64,000 nucleotides of DNA. Origin: Marisalimonas sp016777705 (GTDB taxonomy: Bacteria; Pseudomonadota; Alphaproteobacteria; Puniceispirillales; Marisalimonadaceae). Below are positions 53,724 through 61,805 of this stretch, one piece after another. The DNA is taken from positions 1,922,001 to 1,986,000 of the forward strand of contig NZ_CP159808.1 of assembly GCF_047717795.1 (NCBI RefSeq), in the 5' to 3' direction. The notes beneath the pieces were generated by a model. The model made no database searches. It was not told the DNA's origin and worked only from the letters and a program-made list of their open reading frames with translations. Made by a program: the position numbers and the translations under genes. The first letter of the stretch is position 1. The number at the start of each line of letters is the position of its first letter.

Positions 53724-54905
53724 TTGTCAAAAAATCACAATTGGAAGCTCTTTACTTTGATTGCAACTGGAGCAGCTGCACTTGCAATAGCCATTGGGAT
53801 AGGTAGGTTTAGCTATACTCCAATTTTACCTTATATGTTGGAAGAGTTAAATTTAAGTAAAACTAATGGTGGATTAATTGCTTCTTGGAACTTTTTTGGT
53901 TATTTGTTTGGTTCTCTCATTACCATTCTGCCTATATTTAAGAACAGAGTAAAACTTTTTTTTTTAACAGCAGTTATAATCTCACTATTAACAACTTTGT
54001 TAATGGCTTTTAATAATGATATAATCATATTTATTTTAATTCGATTTCTAGCAGGTGTCTCTAGTGCATTTGTTTTAATTTTTGGAACGGCTTTAATTCT
54101 TCCTTCTATTCAAGCCTTTGGAAAAAAATCATTAAGTACTTCACATTTTATGGGCGTAGGTTTTGGAATAGTTTTTTCCTCAATATTAATTTCTATTTTG
54201 GGAAGTTTAGGATTTATTTGGAATGAATTATGGATTGGTGTTTCCATTTTATCATTAATTCTTGCTATTCCTATTTTTATATATACACCAAATGAAATAA
54301 TCTTGAGTTCCCCCAACAAAATATTAAAATCCACTAGTACTTTTGGATTTTCTTTAATTACTGTCTCATATGGTCTCTACGGTTTTGGTTATGTAATTTT
54401 AGGGACGTTTATATCTGCAATGGCAAGAGAAACTACTGGACTTGAGACAACAGAGTTTTATGTTTGGTTTTTAGTTGGGCTTACAGGCATACCAATGGTT
54501 ATTTTTTGGCCGTGGTTTGGCAAAAAAATTGGTAATGATCTAGCTCTTTTCTTGGCCTGCCTTATTATGGGAATAGGTATATTTATGCCAGTTATATATG
54601 AAAATAATTTTGGTATTATTTTAGCTTCTATTTTACTAGGCTCAACCTTTATTCCTATTACTGCACTCGCATTTTTAGAAGGCCAATCTAGATATAGCGG
54701 TTCGATAAGAGTTTCAACGGCAATATTAACGTCCTCGTTTAGTATAGGACAAATGATTGGGCCTTATTCTGGTGGTGTAATGATTGACTTATTTAAGTCT
54801 TACAGTATTGCTTTATCTGTTTCGTCAATCGCACTTTTTATTGCCGCTCTATTAATGATAAATCCATCTAGATACAGCCATTTTAATTTTAAAAAGTTTC
54901 TTTAA
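53724..54905 (+). CDS. MFS transporter, YbfB/YjiJ family
   Basis: A 393-residue membrane protein with about 12 hydrophobic segments. The first helix ends LAIAIGIGRFSYTPILPYM, the hallmark of the YbfB/YjiJ branch, and the half-molecule repeat is visible. The frame begins with TTG at 53724; no ATG occurs before the first helix, so TTG is proposed despite a weak ribosome site. Substrate unknown. Its end overlaps the convergent kinase-like gene by 17 bp. Confidence 0.82.
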   Translation: MSKNHNWKLFTLIATGAAALAIAIGIGRFSYTPILPYMLEELNLSKTNGGLIASWNFFGYLFGSLITILPIFKNRVKLFFLTAVIISLLTTLLMAFNNDIIIFILIRFLAGVSSAFVLIFGTALILPSIQAFGKKSLSTSHFMGVGFGIVFSSILISILGSLGFIWNELWIGVSILSLILAIPIFIYTPNEIILSSPNKILKSTSTFGFSLITVSYGLYGFGYVILGTFISAMARETTGLETTEFYVWFLVGLTGIPMVIFWPWFGKKIGNDLALFLACLIMGIGIFMPVIYENNFGIILASILLGSTFIPITALAFLEGQSRYSGSIRVSTAILTSSFSIGQMIGPYSGGVMIDLFKSYSIALSVSSIALFIAALLMINPSRYSHFNFKKFL

Positions 54906-55917
54906 GTATTTGGGAACCTAATATGGCTACAGGTTCTGTTTGTTGACCAACCTCAAAACCGTTAGTACCTGCATTGTTGCCGTCAATTACTCTTTTTGCT
55001 ATACCTTGCAATATTCCAGCAAATCTAAAGCTATTAAATGCTAATAAAAATTTCCAATATTTAGGTTTATCAAGACCAGTTTTATTTAAATATATTTCTA
55101 AAATTTTTTCTTCTGAGGGAATACCAGAGTTAGACATTAATTGCTTCTTGTTTCCTAAACCTCCTATTGGCCAATCTTTATCAAATCTAAGCATTAAAGC
55201 CCAATACGATAAGTCAATGAAAGGCGGAGCTAAGGTTGATAATTCCCAGTCTAATAAACCAATTACTTTTTCTTGATTTAACATCATGTTATCTAAACGA
55301 AAATCACCATGTAGTAGGCACGGTGGAAGTAAATCAATCTCTTCTGGTATATTCTTAGGTATATTCTCTATTAAATATTCCATACTCTCTATCTCTTTGG
55401 TTTGAGAATTTCTATATTGATTTATCCATAATTTAATTTGTCTATTTAAATAACCTTCAGGCCTTCCAAATTTTTCTAATCCAATCTCTTTAATGTTTAT
55501 TAATGTTAATTCTGTTAAAATATCAATTTTTTGATTATATAATTTTTTTTTTTCTTCAACTTCATAATGTGCTAAAAATGGATCAAATTCGTGATTTCCA
55601 TCTAAAAAATCCATTATGTAAAATTCTGTTCCGATTATTTCTATATTCTCACAGTAACCATATGTTTTAGGTACAGGTATTTTTGAATTTTCAAGTGCGC
55701 ACATAACCTTGTATTCACGATCTATACGATGAGCTCCTTTTAATAATTCACCTTGAGGTCTTGTTCTAATTACAAAGTTTTTTTTATCTGTTTTCATTAA
55801 GTAAGTTGGATTAGATTGCCCAATTTCGAATTTTTTTAATTCATAAACATCTATGGCTAATTTTGTGTTGTTTTTTATCCAACTATTTAAATTTATAATT
55901 CTATTTTTTTCTATCAT
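54889..55917 (-). CDS. APH-like phosphotransferase of the ACAD10/ACAD11/LvaA type
   Basis: A 342-residue kinase-fold protein. The nucleotide region is EIGQSNPTYLMKT (about 33-45) with FVIRTRPQGELLKGAHRIDREYKVM, the catalytic loop is LHGDFRLDNMML (HGD...N) and the metal-binding aspartate is in GLLDWELSTLAPPFIDLSYWAL. FNSFRFAGILQGIAKRV near the end is typical of the branch fused to acyl-CoA dehydrogenases in ACAD10 and ACAD11. That group phosphorylates 4-hydroxyacyl-CoAs. ATG at 55917 is preferred over GTG at 55923. It is divergent from an SDR and close to the dehydrogenase. Confidence 0.85.
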   Translation of the reverse strand: MIEKNRIINLNSWIKNNTKLAIDVYELKKFEIGQSNPTYLMKTDKKNFVIRTRPQGELLKGAHRIDREYKVMCALENSKIPVPKTYGYCENIEIIGTEFYIMDFLDGNHEFDPFLAHYEVEEKKKLYNQKIDILTELTLINIKEIGLEKFGRPEGYLNRQIKLWINQYRNSQTKEIESMEYLIENIPKNIPEEIDLLPPCLLHGDFRLDNMMLNQEKVIGLLDWELSTLAPPFIDLSYWALMLRFDKDWPIGGLGNKKQLMSNSGIPSEEKILEIYLNKTGLDKPKYWKFLLAFNSFRFAGILQGIAKRVIDGNNAGTNGFEVGQQTEPVAILGSQILKETF

Positions 55918-55998
55918 TTGCACATAACTTATTTAATATTAACTTTAGTTATTATTATCAGTATAGAGCAATTTTGTTTTCCTAGGATTTTTTTATTT

Positions 55999-56733
55999 AT
56001 GAATAAAATTTTAAACACTATTTTAATTACTGGTGCTAGTAGAGGTCTAGGCGCAAATTTTGCTAAGGTATTAGCTAATGATGGTTTTAAAATTATAGGT
56101 GTAAGCCGAAATAAAAATGAACTTGAAAAAGTAATTAATAGTTTACCTAATCAAACACTAAATCATGACTTCATTGAATTAGATATTACTAATGATCAAG
56201 ATGTTCAAACTAAATTAAAACATCTAAATCTTTACGGTCTCATTAATAATGCAGGAATTGCTAATACAAAGCTATTACATGAAGAAACAAATTATGATTT
56301 AAGTAAAATTATCGATGTTAATTTAATGGGTTCCTTGAACGTTTCTAGAATTGTTATTCCTAATATGATTAAGAATCAAAATGGTAAAATTATCAATATA
56401 GCCTCTACTTTAGGTTATAGACCCTTACCTTTTGTTGGTGCTTATTCTGCTACTAAAGCAGCATTGATACAAGTTACTAAATCTCAATCAATTGAGCTAG
56501 CTAGATATAACATTACTGTCAATGCACTTGCTCCAGGCTATATTCTAACCGACATCAACCGTGAACAACTTGAAGGTACTGCAGGCGATATACTCAAAAA
56601 AAAGATCCCACTTAAGAGATTTGCATCCGTAAGCGAGTTAAATCCCATTATTTCTATGTTACTTAACCGTGATAACACTTATATGACTGGTGCTGTTATT
56701 GCTGTCGATGGAGGTTTAAGCACTAGTCTGTAA
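55999..56733 (+). CDS. SDR-family oxidoreductase (FabG-like)
   Basis: A 244-residue short-chain dehydrogenase. ATG at 55999 follows TAGGA and begins MNKILNTILITGASRGLG; the 27 hydrophobic residues open upstream to 55918 have no ribosome site. TGASRGLGANFAKVL binds the cofactor, NNAGIAN follows, and the catalytic set is S...YSATK in IASTLGYRPLPFVGAYSATKAA. AVDGGLSTSL is the usual end. It lies 17 bp before the acyl-CoA dehydrogenase gene, so it probably acts on a hydroxyacyl intermediate in that pathway. Confidence 0.88.
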   Translation: MNKILNTILITGASRGLGANFAKVLANDGFKIIGVSRNKNELEKVINSLPNQTLNHDFIELDITNDQDVQTKLKHLNLYGLINNAGIANTKLLHEETNYDLSKIIDVNLMGSLNVSRIVIPNMIKNQNGKIINIASTLGYRPLPFVGAYSATKAALIQVTKSQSIELARYNITVNALAPGYILTDINREQLEGTAGDILKKKIPLKRFASVSELNPIISMLLNRDNTYMTGAVIAVDGGLSTSL

Positions 56734-56750
56734 TTTTTTAGGAGTTTTTT

Positions 56751-57950
56751 ATGGATTTTCATCTACCTGATGATATTGAAAAATTAAGAATTAAAACAAG
56801 GCAATTTGTCGATACTCATATTATTCCATTAGAGTCTGACAAATTAGCTTATGATGATCATGAAAATATTAATTTATCCCTTTTAGATGAAATTAAGAAA
56901 AGAGTTAAAAAAGAGGGTCTTTGGTCTCCTCAAATGCCATCTTCCAGGGGAGGACTTGGTTATGGTCCTATTGGTATGTCTGTACTTTATGAGGAAATGA
57001 ATAGATCTATTTTTGGACCTGTATGTTTTAATTGCGCTGCACCAGATGACGGCAATATGTATATATTAAATAAAATAGGTAGAGATGATCAAAAATTAAA
57101 ATGGCTTGATCCTATTATCAACGGGGATGTTAGATCAGCACTAGCTATGACAGAACCTGCTCCAGGGGGAGGGTCTGATCCTTCTATGATTAAAACCGAA
57201 GCTATTTATAAAAATAATAAGTGGATTGTCAACGGTCTTAAATGGTATATTACAGGTGCTGGTATTGCCTCTCATTTTATTCTTTTAGCCAAAACTAATG
57301 ATGGCTTAACTGCTTTTCTTTATCATAAAAATCAACCAGGTTGGAGGATTAAAAGACGTATACCTATTATGGGTCCAGAAGAACATGGTGGTCATTGTGA
57401 GATAGAATATAATGGTCTTGAAATTCCTGATGAAAATAGATTAGGTGAAGTAGGACAGGGCCTAAAAATTGTTCAAATACGATTAGGACTTGCTAGGTTA
57501 ACTCATTGTATGCGTTGGATTGGCCTGTCTAAACGTAGTCTTGAAATTGCCCTTGATTATGTCTCACATAGAGAAGGTTTTGGTATTAAGTTAGCTGATA
57601 GGGAAAGTGTTCAGGTTAAATTAGGTAAAGCTGCTATGGATATTGATATTGCCCGTTTGCTTGTTATGCGTGCTGCTTGGAAAATAGAGAATGGTAGTAA
57701 ATCTAGGCAAGATGTTTCCATGGCTAAAATACATGTTGCTGACACCTTAAACAATGTTTGTGACACTGCTATTCAGTTAAATGGCGCTAAAGGTTACAGT
57801 AAAGATATTGTTTTAGAATGGATTTACCGTTACGCCCGACAAGCTAAACTTGTTGATGGTGCATCTGAAGTTCATCAAATGATTATTAATAGATTTTTTA
57901 ACAAAGATAAATCTGATTTTTGGCATTGGGGTATTGGAAATGACATTTAG
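56751..57950 (+). CDS. Acyl-CoA dehydrogenase of the ACAD10/ACAD11 (LvaC) type
   Basis: A 399-residue dehydrogenase with TAGGAG before the ATG. MTEPAPGGGSDPSMIKT is the FAD loop in the ACAD10/11 style (GGGSDPS), and the segment that normally holds the catalytic glutamate reads KLVDGASEVHQMIINR, with D in place of the usual E of YEGT. The same replacement (DG..EVH) occurs in ACAD11, so the chemistry differs from simple alpha,beta-dehydrogenation. It would act on the phosphorylated 4-hydroxyacyl-CoA. Convergent with the dehalogenase. Confidence 0.87.
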   Translation: MDFHLPDDIEKLRIKTRQFVDTHIIPLESDKLAYDDHENINLSLLDEIKKRVKKEGLWSPQMPSSRGGLGYGPIGMSVLYEEMNRSIFGPVCFNCAAPDDGNMYILNKIGRDDQKLKWLDPIINGDVRSALAMTEPAPGGGSDPSMIKTEAIYKNNKWIVNGLKWYITGAGIASHFILLAKTNDGLTAFLYHKNQPGWRIKRRIPIMGPEEHGGHCEIEYNGLEIPDENRLGEVGQGLKIVQIRLGLARLTHCMRWIGLSKRSLEIALDYVSHREGFGIKLADRESVQVKLGKAAMDIDIARLLVMRAAWKIENGSKSRQDVSMAKIHVADTLNNVCDTAIQLNGAKGYSKDIVLEWIYRYARQAKLVDGASEVHQMIINRFFNKDKSDFWHWGIGNDI

Positions 57951-58616
57951 TCAAACTATTTGAATAATTCCATCTAAATTTTTTACTATTGCTTCTGGTT
58001 TTCCTGGTAATCTCTCCAATTTACCATTAAACCTATTTACCCAAATAGTTTTAAAACCATAATTAGCTGCAGCATGCATATCCCATGCATTGCTTGAAAA
58101 AAATGCCACCTGATTATTATTTATTTTAAATGTATCCTTAACAAGATCATAAACCTTACTAGATGGTTTGTATATTTTACATCTTTCAACAGATATAATT
58201 TCATCTAAAAGATTTTCAATTTTTGCATTTTTAACTGCACTTTCTAACATTGCATCACTTCCATTTGATAATATACCTGTTTTAAATCCTCCCTCTTTTA
58301 ATATTGTTAGTATCTTTTCTACTTCTGGGTAAGCTTCTAATTTTAAATATAAATTTAGTAATTCAATTTTCAGTTTTTCGTTATCTATGTTCAATACTTC
58401 CATAGCATATTCTAAAGCATTTTCTGTTATTTTCCAAAAATCTATATATTCATTCATTGAATTTCTTAGCCAAGTATACTCAACTTGTCTTAAACGCCAT
58501 AATGTCGCAAGTTCTTCCCAATTTTCACCCACTTCTGTAGATAGCTCCCTACAAGCAGCATTTACATCAAATAAAGTCCCATATGCATCAAATATGCACA
58601 CTTTTGTTTTTTCCAT
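57951..58616 (-). CDS. HAD-family (S)-2-haloacid dehalogenase, type II
   Basis: A 221-residue HAD protein. All nine residues known from L-2-haloacid dehalogenase L-DEX have counterparts: D10 and T14 in FDAYGTLFD, R41, S117 in LSNGS, K150 and Y156 in YKPSSKVY, and S174, N176, D179 in FSSNAWD. WRLRQVEYTWLRNSM is a strong match for the substrate cap. The reaction would hydrolyse a 2-haloalkanoate to the (R)-2-hydroxy acid. It lies directly after the acyl-CoA dehydrogenase, stop to stop, with no spacer. Confidence 0.88.
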   Translation of the reverse strand: MEKTKVCIFDAYGTLFDVNAACRELSTEVGENWEELATLWRLRQVEYTWLRNSMNEYIDFWKITENALEYAMEVLNIDNEKLKIELLNLYLKLEAYPEVEKILTILKEGGFKTGILSNGSDAMLESAVKNAKIENLLDEIISVERCKIYKPSSKVYDLVKDTFKINNNQVAFFSSNAWDMHAAANYGFKTIWVNRFNGKLERLPGKPEAIVKNLDGIIQIV

Positions 58617-58619
58617 TAT

Positions 58620-59423
58620 TTATATCCCTTTTTTGCTTAAGTAATCATAATATCCGCCAGTATTCGTATCACTCCATTCAATATATTTTAAATTATTTAT
58701 TCTTCTTATTGCGAAGACTCTTGATATTTTATTTTGTTTTTCTTTCTGCGATATAATTTGGTATTTTTTATAAGCTAAATTTATCTTATGAGAATAACCT
58801 TCTTCTTTTGTTACTGAATTTTTTTGAATATTTAATTTGTAATAAACCCCGTCTGCTACTTTGATCTTTGTTTTATATCTATTTAGGATGTATGAGGTAT
58901 TATAGACATCTTGACTTTTTAATAATTTGAATTTTATCTGTTCACTTTTTTTTATAAATGGATGAAAACTACAAGGCACTTTTCCAATATCACTTAATTG
59001 TAAATAGCCAGTATTTTGACCTTCAAATTTTTTTATTAACTTATCATTCTCGTATACATATGTTGGGGAAAAGGCAATGCTATTCAATTTTACTAGTTTA
59101 TACATTTTTTCTAAATAATTATCAGACCATTCATCATCTGCGTCTAAAAATCCTATGTACTTACCTTTTGCCTTATCTACTCCTAAATTTCTAGCATTCC
59201 CTGGACCTGTTTTTATTCCATTTGTTTTAAAGATTCTTAAATAGAAATTATTTTTTAATTTTGGTAAAAACTTATTATATTTTTTTCCATCATCTATAAT
59301 TAATATTAACTCTACCTTTAAATCTTTATCAGAAATAAACTGATTATTAATAGAGTTTATTGTTCTTGCCAGTGTTTTTTGCGCCTCATAAACTGGAATA
59401 ATAACTGATAAATTTATTTTCAT
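58620..59423 (-). CDS. Family 2 glycosyltransferase
   Basis: A 267-residue GT-A fold transferase. SVIIPVYEAQKTLARTINSI (about 6-25) is the opening, GPGNARNLGVDKAKGKYIGFLDADDEWSDNYL carries the DxD-type metal motif DADD (about 95-98). The C-terminal half is lysine-rich and poorly conserved. No membrane segment. The sugar and acceptor are unknown; it could work on lipopolysaccharide or another surface glycan. Confidence 0.85.
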   Translation of the reverse strand: MKINLSVIIPVYEAQKTLARTINSINNQFISDKDLKVELILIIDDGKKYNKFLPKLKNNFYLRIFKTNGIKTGPGNARNLGVDKAKGKYIGFLDADDEWSDNYLEKMYKLVKLNSIAFSPTYVYENDKLIKKFEGQNTGYLQLSDIGKVPCSFHPFIKKSEQIKFKLLKSQDVYNTSYILNRYKTKIKVADGVYYKLNIQKNSVTKEEGYSHKINLAYKKYQIISQKEKQNKISRVFAIRRINNLKYIEWSDTNTGGYYDYLSKKGI

Positions 59424-59501
59424 TTTTATTTCTTTTGTTTTTCTTTATTATTAACTATCAATTTTTTTTTTACAAAATATTAATTAATAGGAAAATTCCT
59501 A

Positions 59502-60422
59502 ATGACTCCTCTAATTTTGTACCCAACTAAATGGAATGATTACTCATTAATTGATTCAGGATATGGACATAAACTAGAGAGGTTTGGTCCTTATATGTTT
59601 TCCAGACCAGAACCTCAAGCTCTTTGGCCTCAAAATTTATCCAAAAAAATATGGGATAATGCTGCAGGAACCTTTTTATCTTCGTCTGCACTTGAAGATA
59701 AGGATGAAGGTGGAAAATGGTCTCTTAAAGCAAATATTCCTGAACGTTGGAAAATGTCATATGAAAATATTAAATTTTACGCTATGCCAACAGCATTCAG
59801 GCATCTTGGCTTTTTTCCAGATCAATCTCCACACTGGATATGGGCTGCTCAGAAAATCAATAAATTTATTTTAAATACATCTACCCCCAATTCACCTAAA
59901 ATTCTTAATCTATTTGGTTACTCTGGCCTAGCATCTCTACATGCAGCTTCAAACGGCGCATCAGTAACACATGTTGATGCCAGCAAAAAAGCTATCAGTT
60001 TTGCCTTTGAAAATAGAAATTTATCCTCTTTTTCAAATTTACCAATTAAGTATCTCACTGATGACGCTCTTAAGTTTGTAAATAGAGAAATTAGAAGAGA
60101 AAACAGATATGATGCAATTATTCTAGATCCTCCTAAATATGGCAGAGGCCCTAATGGAGAGAAGTGGGAATTACAAAAAGATTTGCCGATTTTATTAAAT
60201 CTTCTTCCTCAGATATTGTCTAAAAACCCACTATTTGTCATACTTAATAGTTACGCAATACGTTCTAGTTATTCGTCACTACATTATGCTTTAAGGGAAG
60301 TCATGAAAACTTACAAAGGGAAGGTAGAATCTGGTGAAATATCTATTTTTGAAGATCAAGACGACCCAAGAGAAATTAGCACTGCAATATTTGCAAGATG
60401 GGAAAGTAAAAGTATTATTTAG
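59502..60422 (+). CDS. Class I SAM-dependent methyltransferase (RlmI/RlmK-like)
   Basis: A 306-residue methyltransferase. LNLFGYSGLASLHAASNGASVTHVDASKKAISFAFENR (about 138-175) is the SAM-binding motif I-II, and IILDPPKYGRGPNGEKWELQKDL is motif IV in the style of the RlmI/RlmK rRNA cytosine/guanine methyltransferases. The N-terminal PUA domain of RlmI is absent. Eight bases overlap the convergent SpoU-type gene. An rRNA target is likely but not proven. Confidence 0.83.
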   Translation: MTPLILYPTKWNDYSLIDSGYGHKLERFGPYMFSRPEPQALWPQNLSKKIWDNAAGTFLSSSALEDKDEGGKWSLKANIPERWKMSYENIKFYAMPTAFRHLGFFPDQSPHWIWAAQKINKFILNTSTPNSPKILNLFGYSGLASLHAASNGASVTHVDASKKAISFAFENRNLSSFSNLPIKYLTDDALKFVNREIRRENRYDAIILDPPKYGRGPNGEKWELQKDLPILLNLLPQILSKNPLFVILNSYAIRSSYSSLHYALREVMKTYKGKVESGEISIFEDQDDPREISTAIFARWESKSII

Positions 60423-61224
60423 GATTTTTCCTAATTGATTCATATAGTGCAACACCTGCAGAAACTGCTAAGTTTAAACTGTCTGAACTACCTAACATTG
60501 GCATTTTAATTATTTGATCGCATGAACTTAAAATTTTATTGGACAAGCCTTTTTGTTCATTACCCAAAACTAAAACAAATGGAAGATCCCATTTTGTTTC
60601 AGTATAATCACTTGCATTTTTTAGTGCAGTGCCAATTAAAGTTACTTTATTTTTAATTTTCCATTGTATAAAATTCTCAACGCTGGAGTTGATGATATTT
60701 AAGTTAAAAATAGCACCCATACTTGCTCTTACAGATTCATAAGAAAAAGGGTCTGTACACTCGCCTAGCAGAATACAGCCTTTTGCTCCAACTGCATCCA
60801 TTGTCCTTAAAATGGTTCCTAAATTACCTGGGTCCCTTATGCATTCCAAAGCTACAAAAGTATTTTTATACAAATTTAACGGCAACGCACTGTGTTTCTG
60901 CTCTATGACACCTAATACATTTTGTGGATTATCTTTATGTGAAATCTTTTTTAAAATATCAGGTGTAACTCCTATTATGTCTCCACCTTTAGATATAATT
61001 TTATTAATGAGCTCGTTTACTTGAATGTTATCAACATTAGATTTGTCAAAAAGAAAATATTTAAATGACCAGTCATTATCCAAAGCTTCTTTACATACTC
61101 TAATTCCCTCAGCTATAAATAAATGTGATTCTTTTCTATACTTGCGATGAGACAAGCTACTAATTGTCTTAATTGTAACATTAGAGAGGCTAATAATTTC
61201 AGATTGTTTCCCAATTTTAGTCAA
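60415..61224 (-). CDS. TrmH/SpoU-family RNA 2'-O-methyltransferase
   Basis: A 269-residue SPOUT methyltransferase. Motif 1 is ALECIRDPGNLGTILRT (asparagine and arginine conserved), motif 2 is LVLGNEQKGLS, and motif 3 is MPMLGSSDSLNLAVSAGVALYE, which forms the SAM-binding knot. The N-terminal RKYRKESHLFIAEGIRVCKEAL is the substrate-binding L30e-like domain. The only start ahead of that is TTG at 61224, with AGG upstream. It modifies rRNA or tRNA ribose; RlmB is the nearest named relative. Confidence 0.88.
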   Translation of the reverse strand: MTKIGKQSEIISLSNVTIKTISSLSHRKYRKESHLFIAEGIRVCKEALDNDWSFKYFLFDKSNVDNIQVNELINKIISKGGDIIGVTPDILKKISHKDNPQNVLGVIEQKHSALPLNLYKNTFVALECIRDPGNLGTILRTMDAVGAKGCILLGECTDPFSYESVRASMGAIFNLNIINSSVENFIQWKIKNKVTLIGTALKNASDYTETKWDLPFVLVLGNEQKGLSNKILSSCDQIIKMPMLGSSDSLNLAVSAGVALYESIRKNPK

Positions 61225-61233
61225 ATTTAAAAC

Positions 61234-61653
61234 CTAAACTAACTCTAATTTAGCAGCATTCTTAATTGAAGAAATTAGCGACGATAAACCATTTTTTCTG
61301 GTCGGAGATAAATGTTCGTCTAAACCAATTTTTTCTAAAAAGTTAGTATCAATATCTAATATTTCTTGAGGCTGTCTTCCAGAATAAACTCTAAGCATTA
61401 ACGCAATTAAACCTTGCACAATTGCAGCGTCACTATTGGCCATAAAATTAATTGACCCATCATTATTTAAAGAATTACTGAAATAGACAACAGACTGACA
61501 CCCTTTAAGTTTATTCTCATCGACTTTTAATTTTTCGTCCATTTTAGGAACGTTTCTTCCCAGGTCTATCAAATATTGATATTTATCTTCCCAGTTTTCA
61601 AAAAAGGAAAAGTCATCAATTAATTCTGAAATTTGTTCATTATAATCTGTCAA
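61234..61653 (-). CDS. sufE: Cysteine desulfuration protein SufE
   Basis: A 139-residue SufE. The acceptor cysteine is C52 in KLKGCQSVVYF, matching the C51 motif of E. coli SufE, and the end LSPTRKNGLSSLISSIKNAA is typical. It takes persulfide sulfur from SufS and passes it to the SufBCD scaffold. The frame starts with TTG at 61653 after a GTGAG site, since no in-frame ATG is present at the N-terminus. The suf operon itself is not in the window. Confidence 0.93.
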   Translation of the reverse strand: MTDYNEQISELIDDFSFFENWEDKYQYLIDLGRNVPKMDEKLKVDENKLKGCQSVVYFSNSLNNDGSINFMANSDAAIVQGLIALMLRVYSGRQPQEILDIDTNFLEKIGLDEHLSPTRKNGLSSLISSIKNAAKLELV

Positions 61654-61805
61654 AAAAAACTCACTTTATTGTTATATTATTTAAGTAAACTTATAACGAG
61701 CACAAATCAAGATCGTTAAAATTTAATATTAACGCGTTTTAGATAAAATTATATTGTAATTTATTAGGTAATGTAATATTTTTTAGATGATGGGGGGATA
61801 TAATA

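Noticed and set aside
55918..55998. Hydrophobic N-terminal extension of the SDR, which would make it membrane-anchored
   Set aside because: ATG 55999 has TAGGA upstream and starts directly before the cofactor-binding loop; the extension overlaps the divergent gene's start.
61714..61734. Inverted repeat CGTTAA-n9-TTAACG between sufE and the ArnT-like gene
   Set aside because: Short arms with an AT-only spacer and no neighbouring regulator; not distinguishable from chance.
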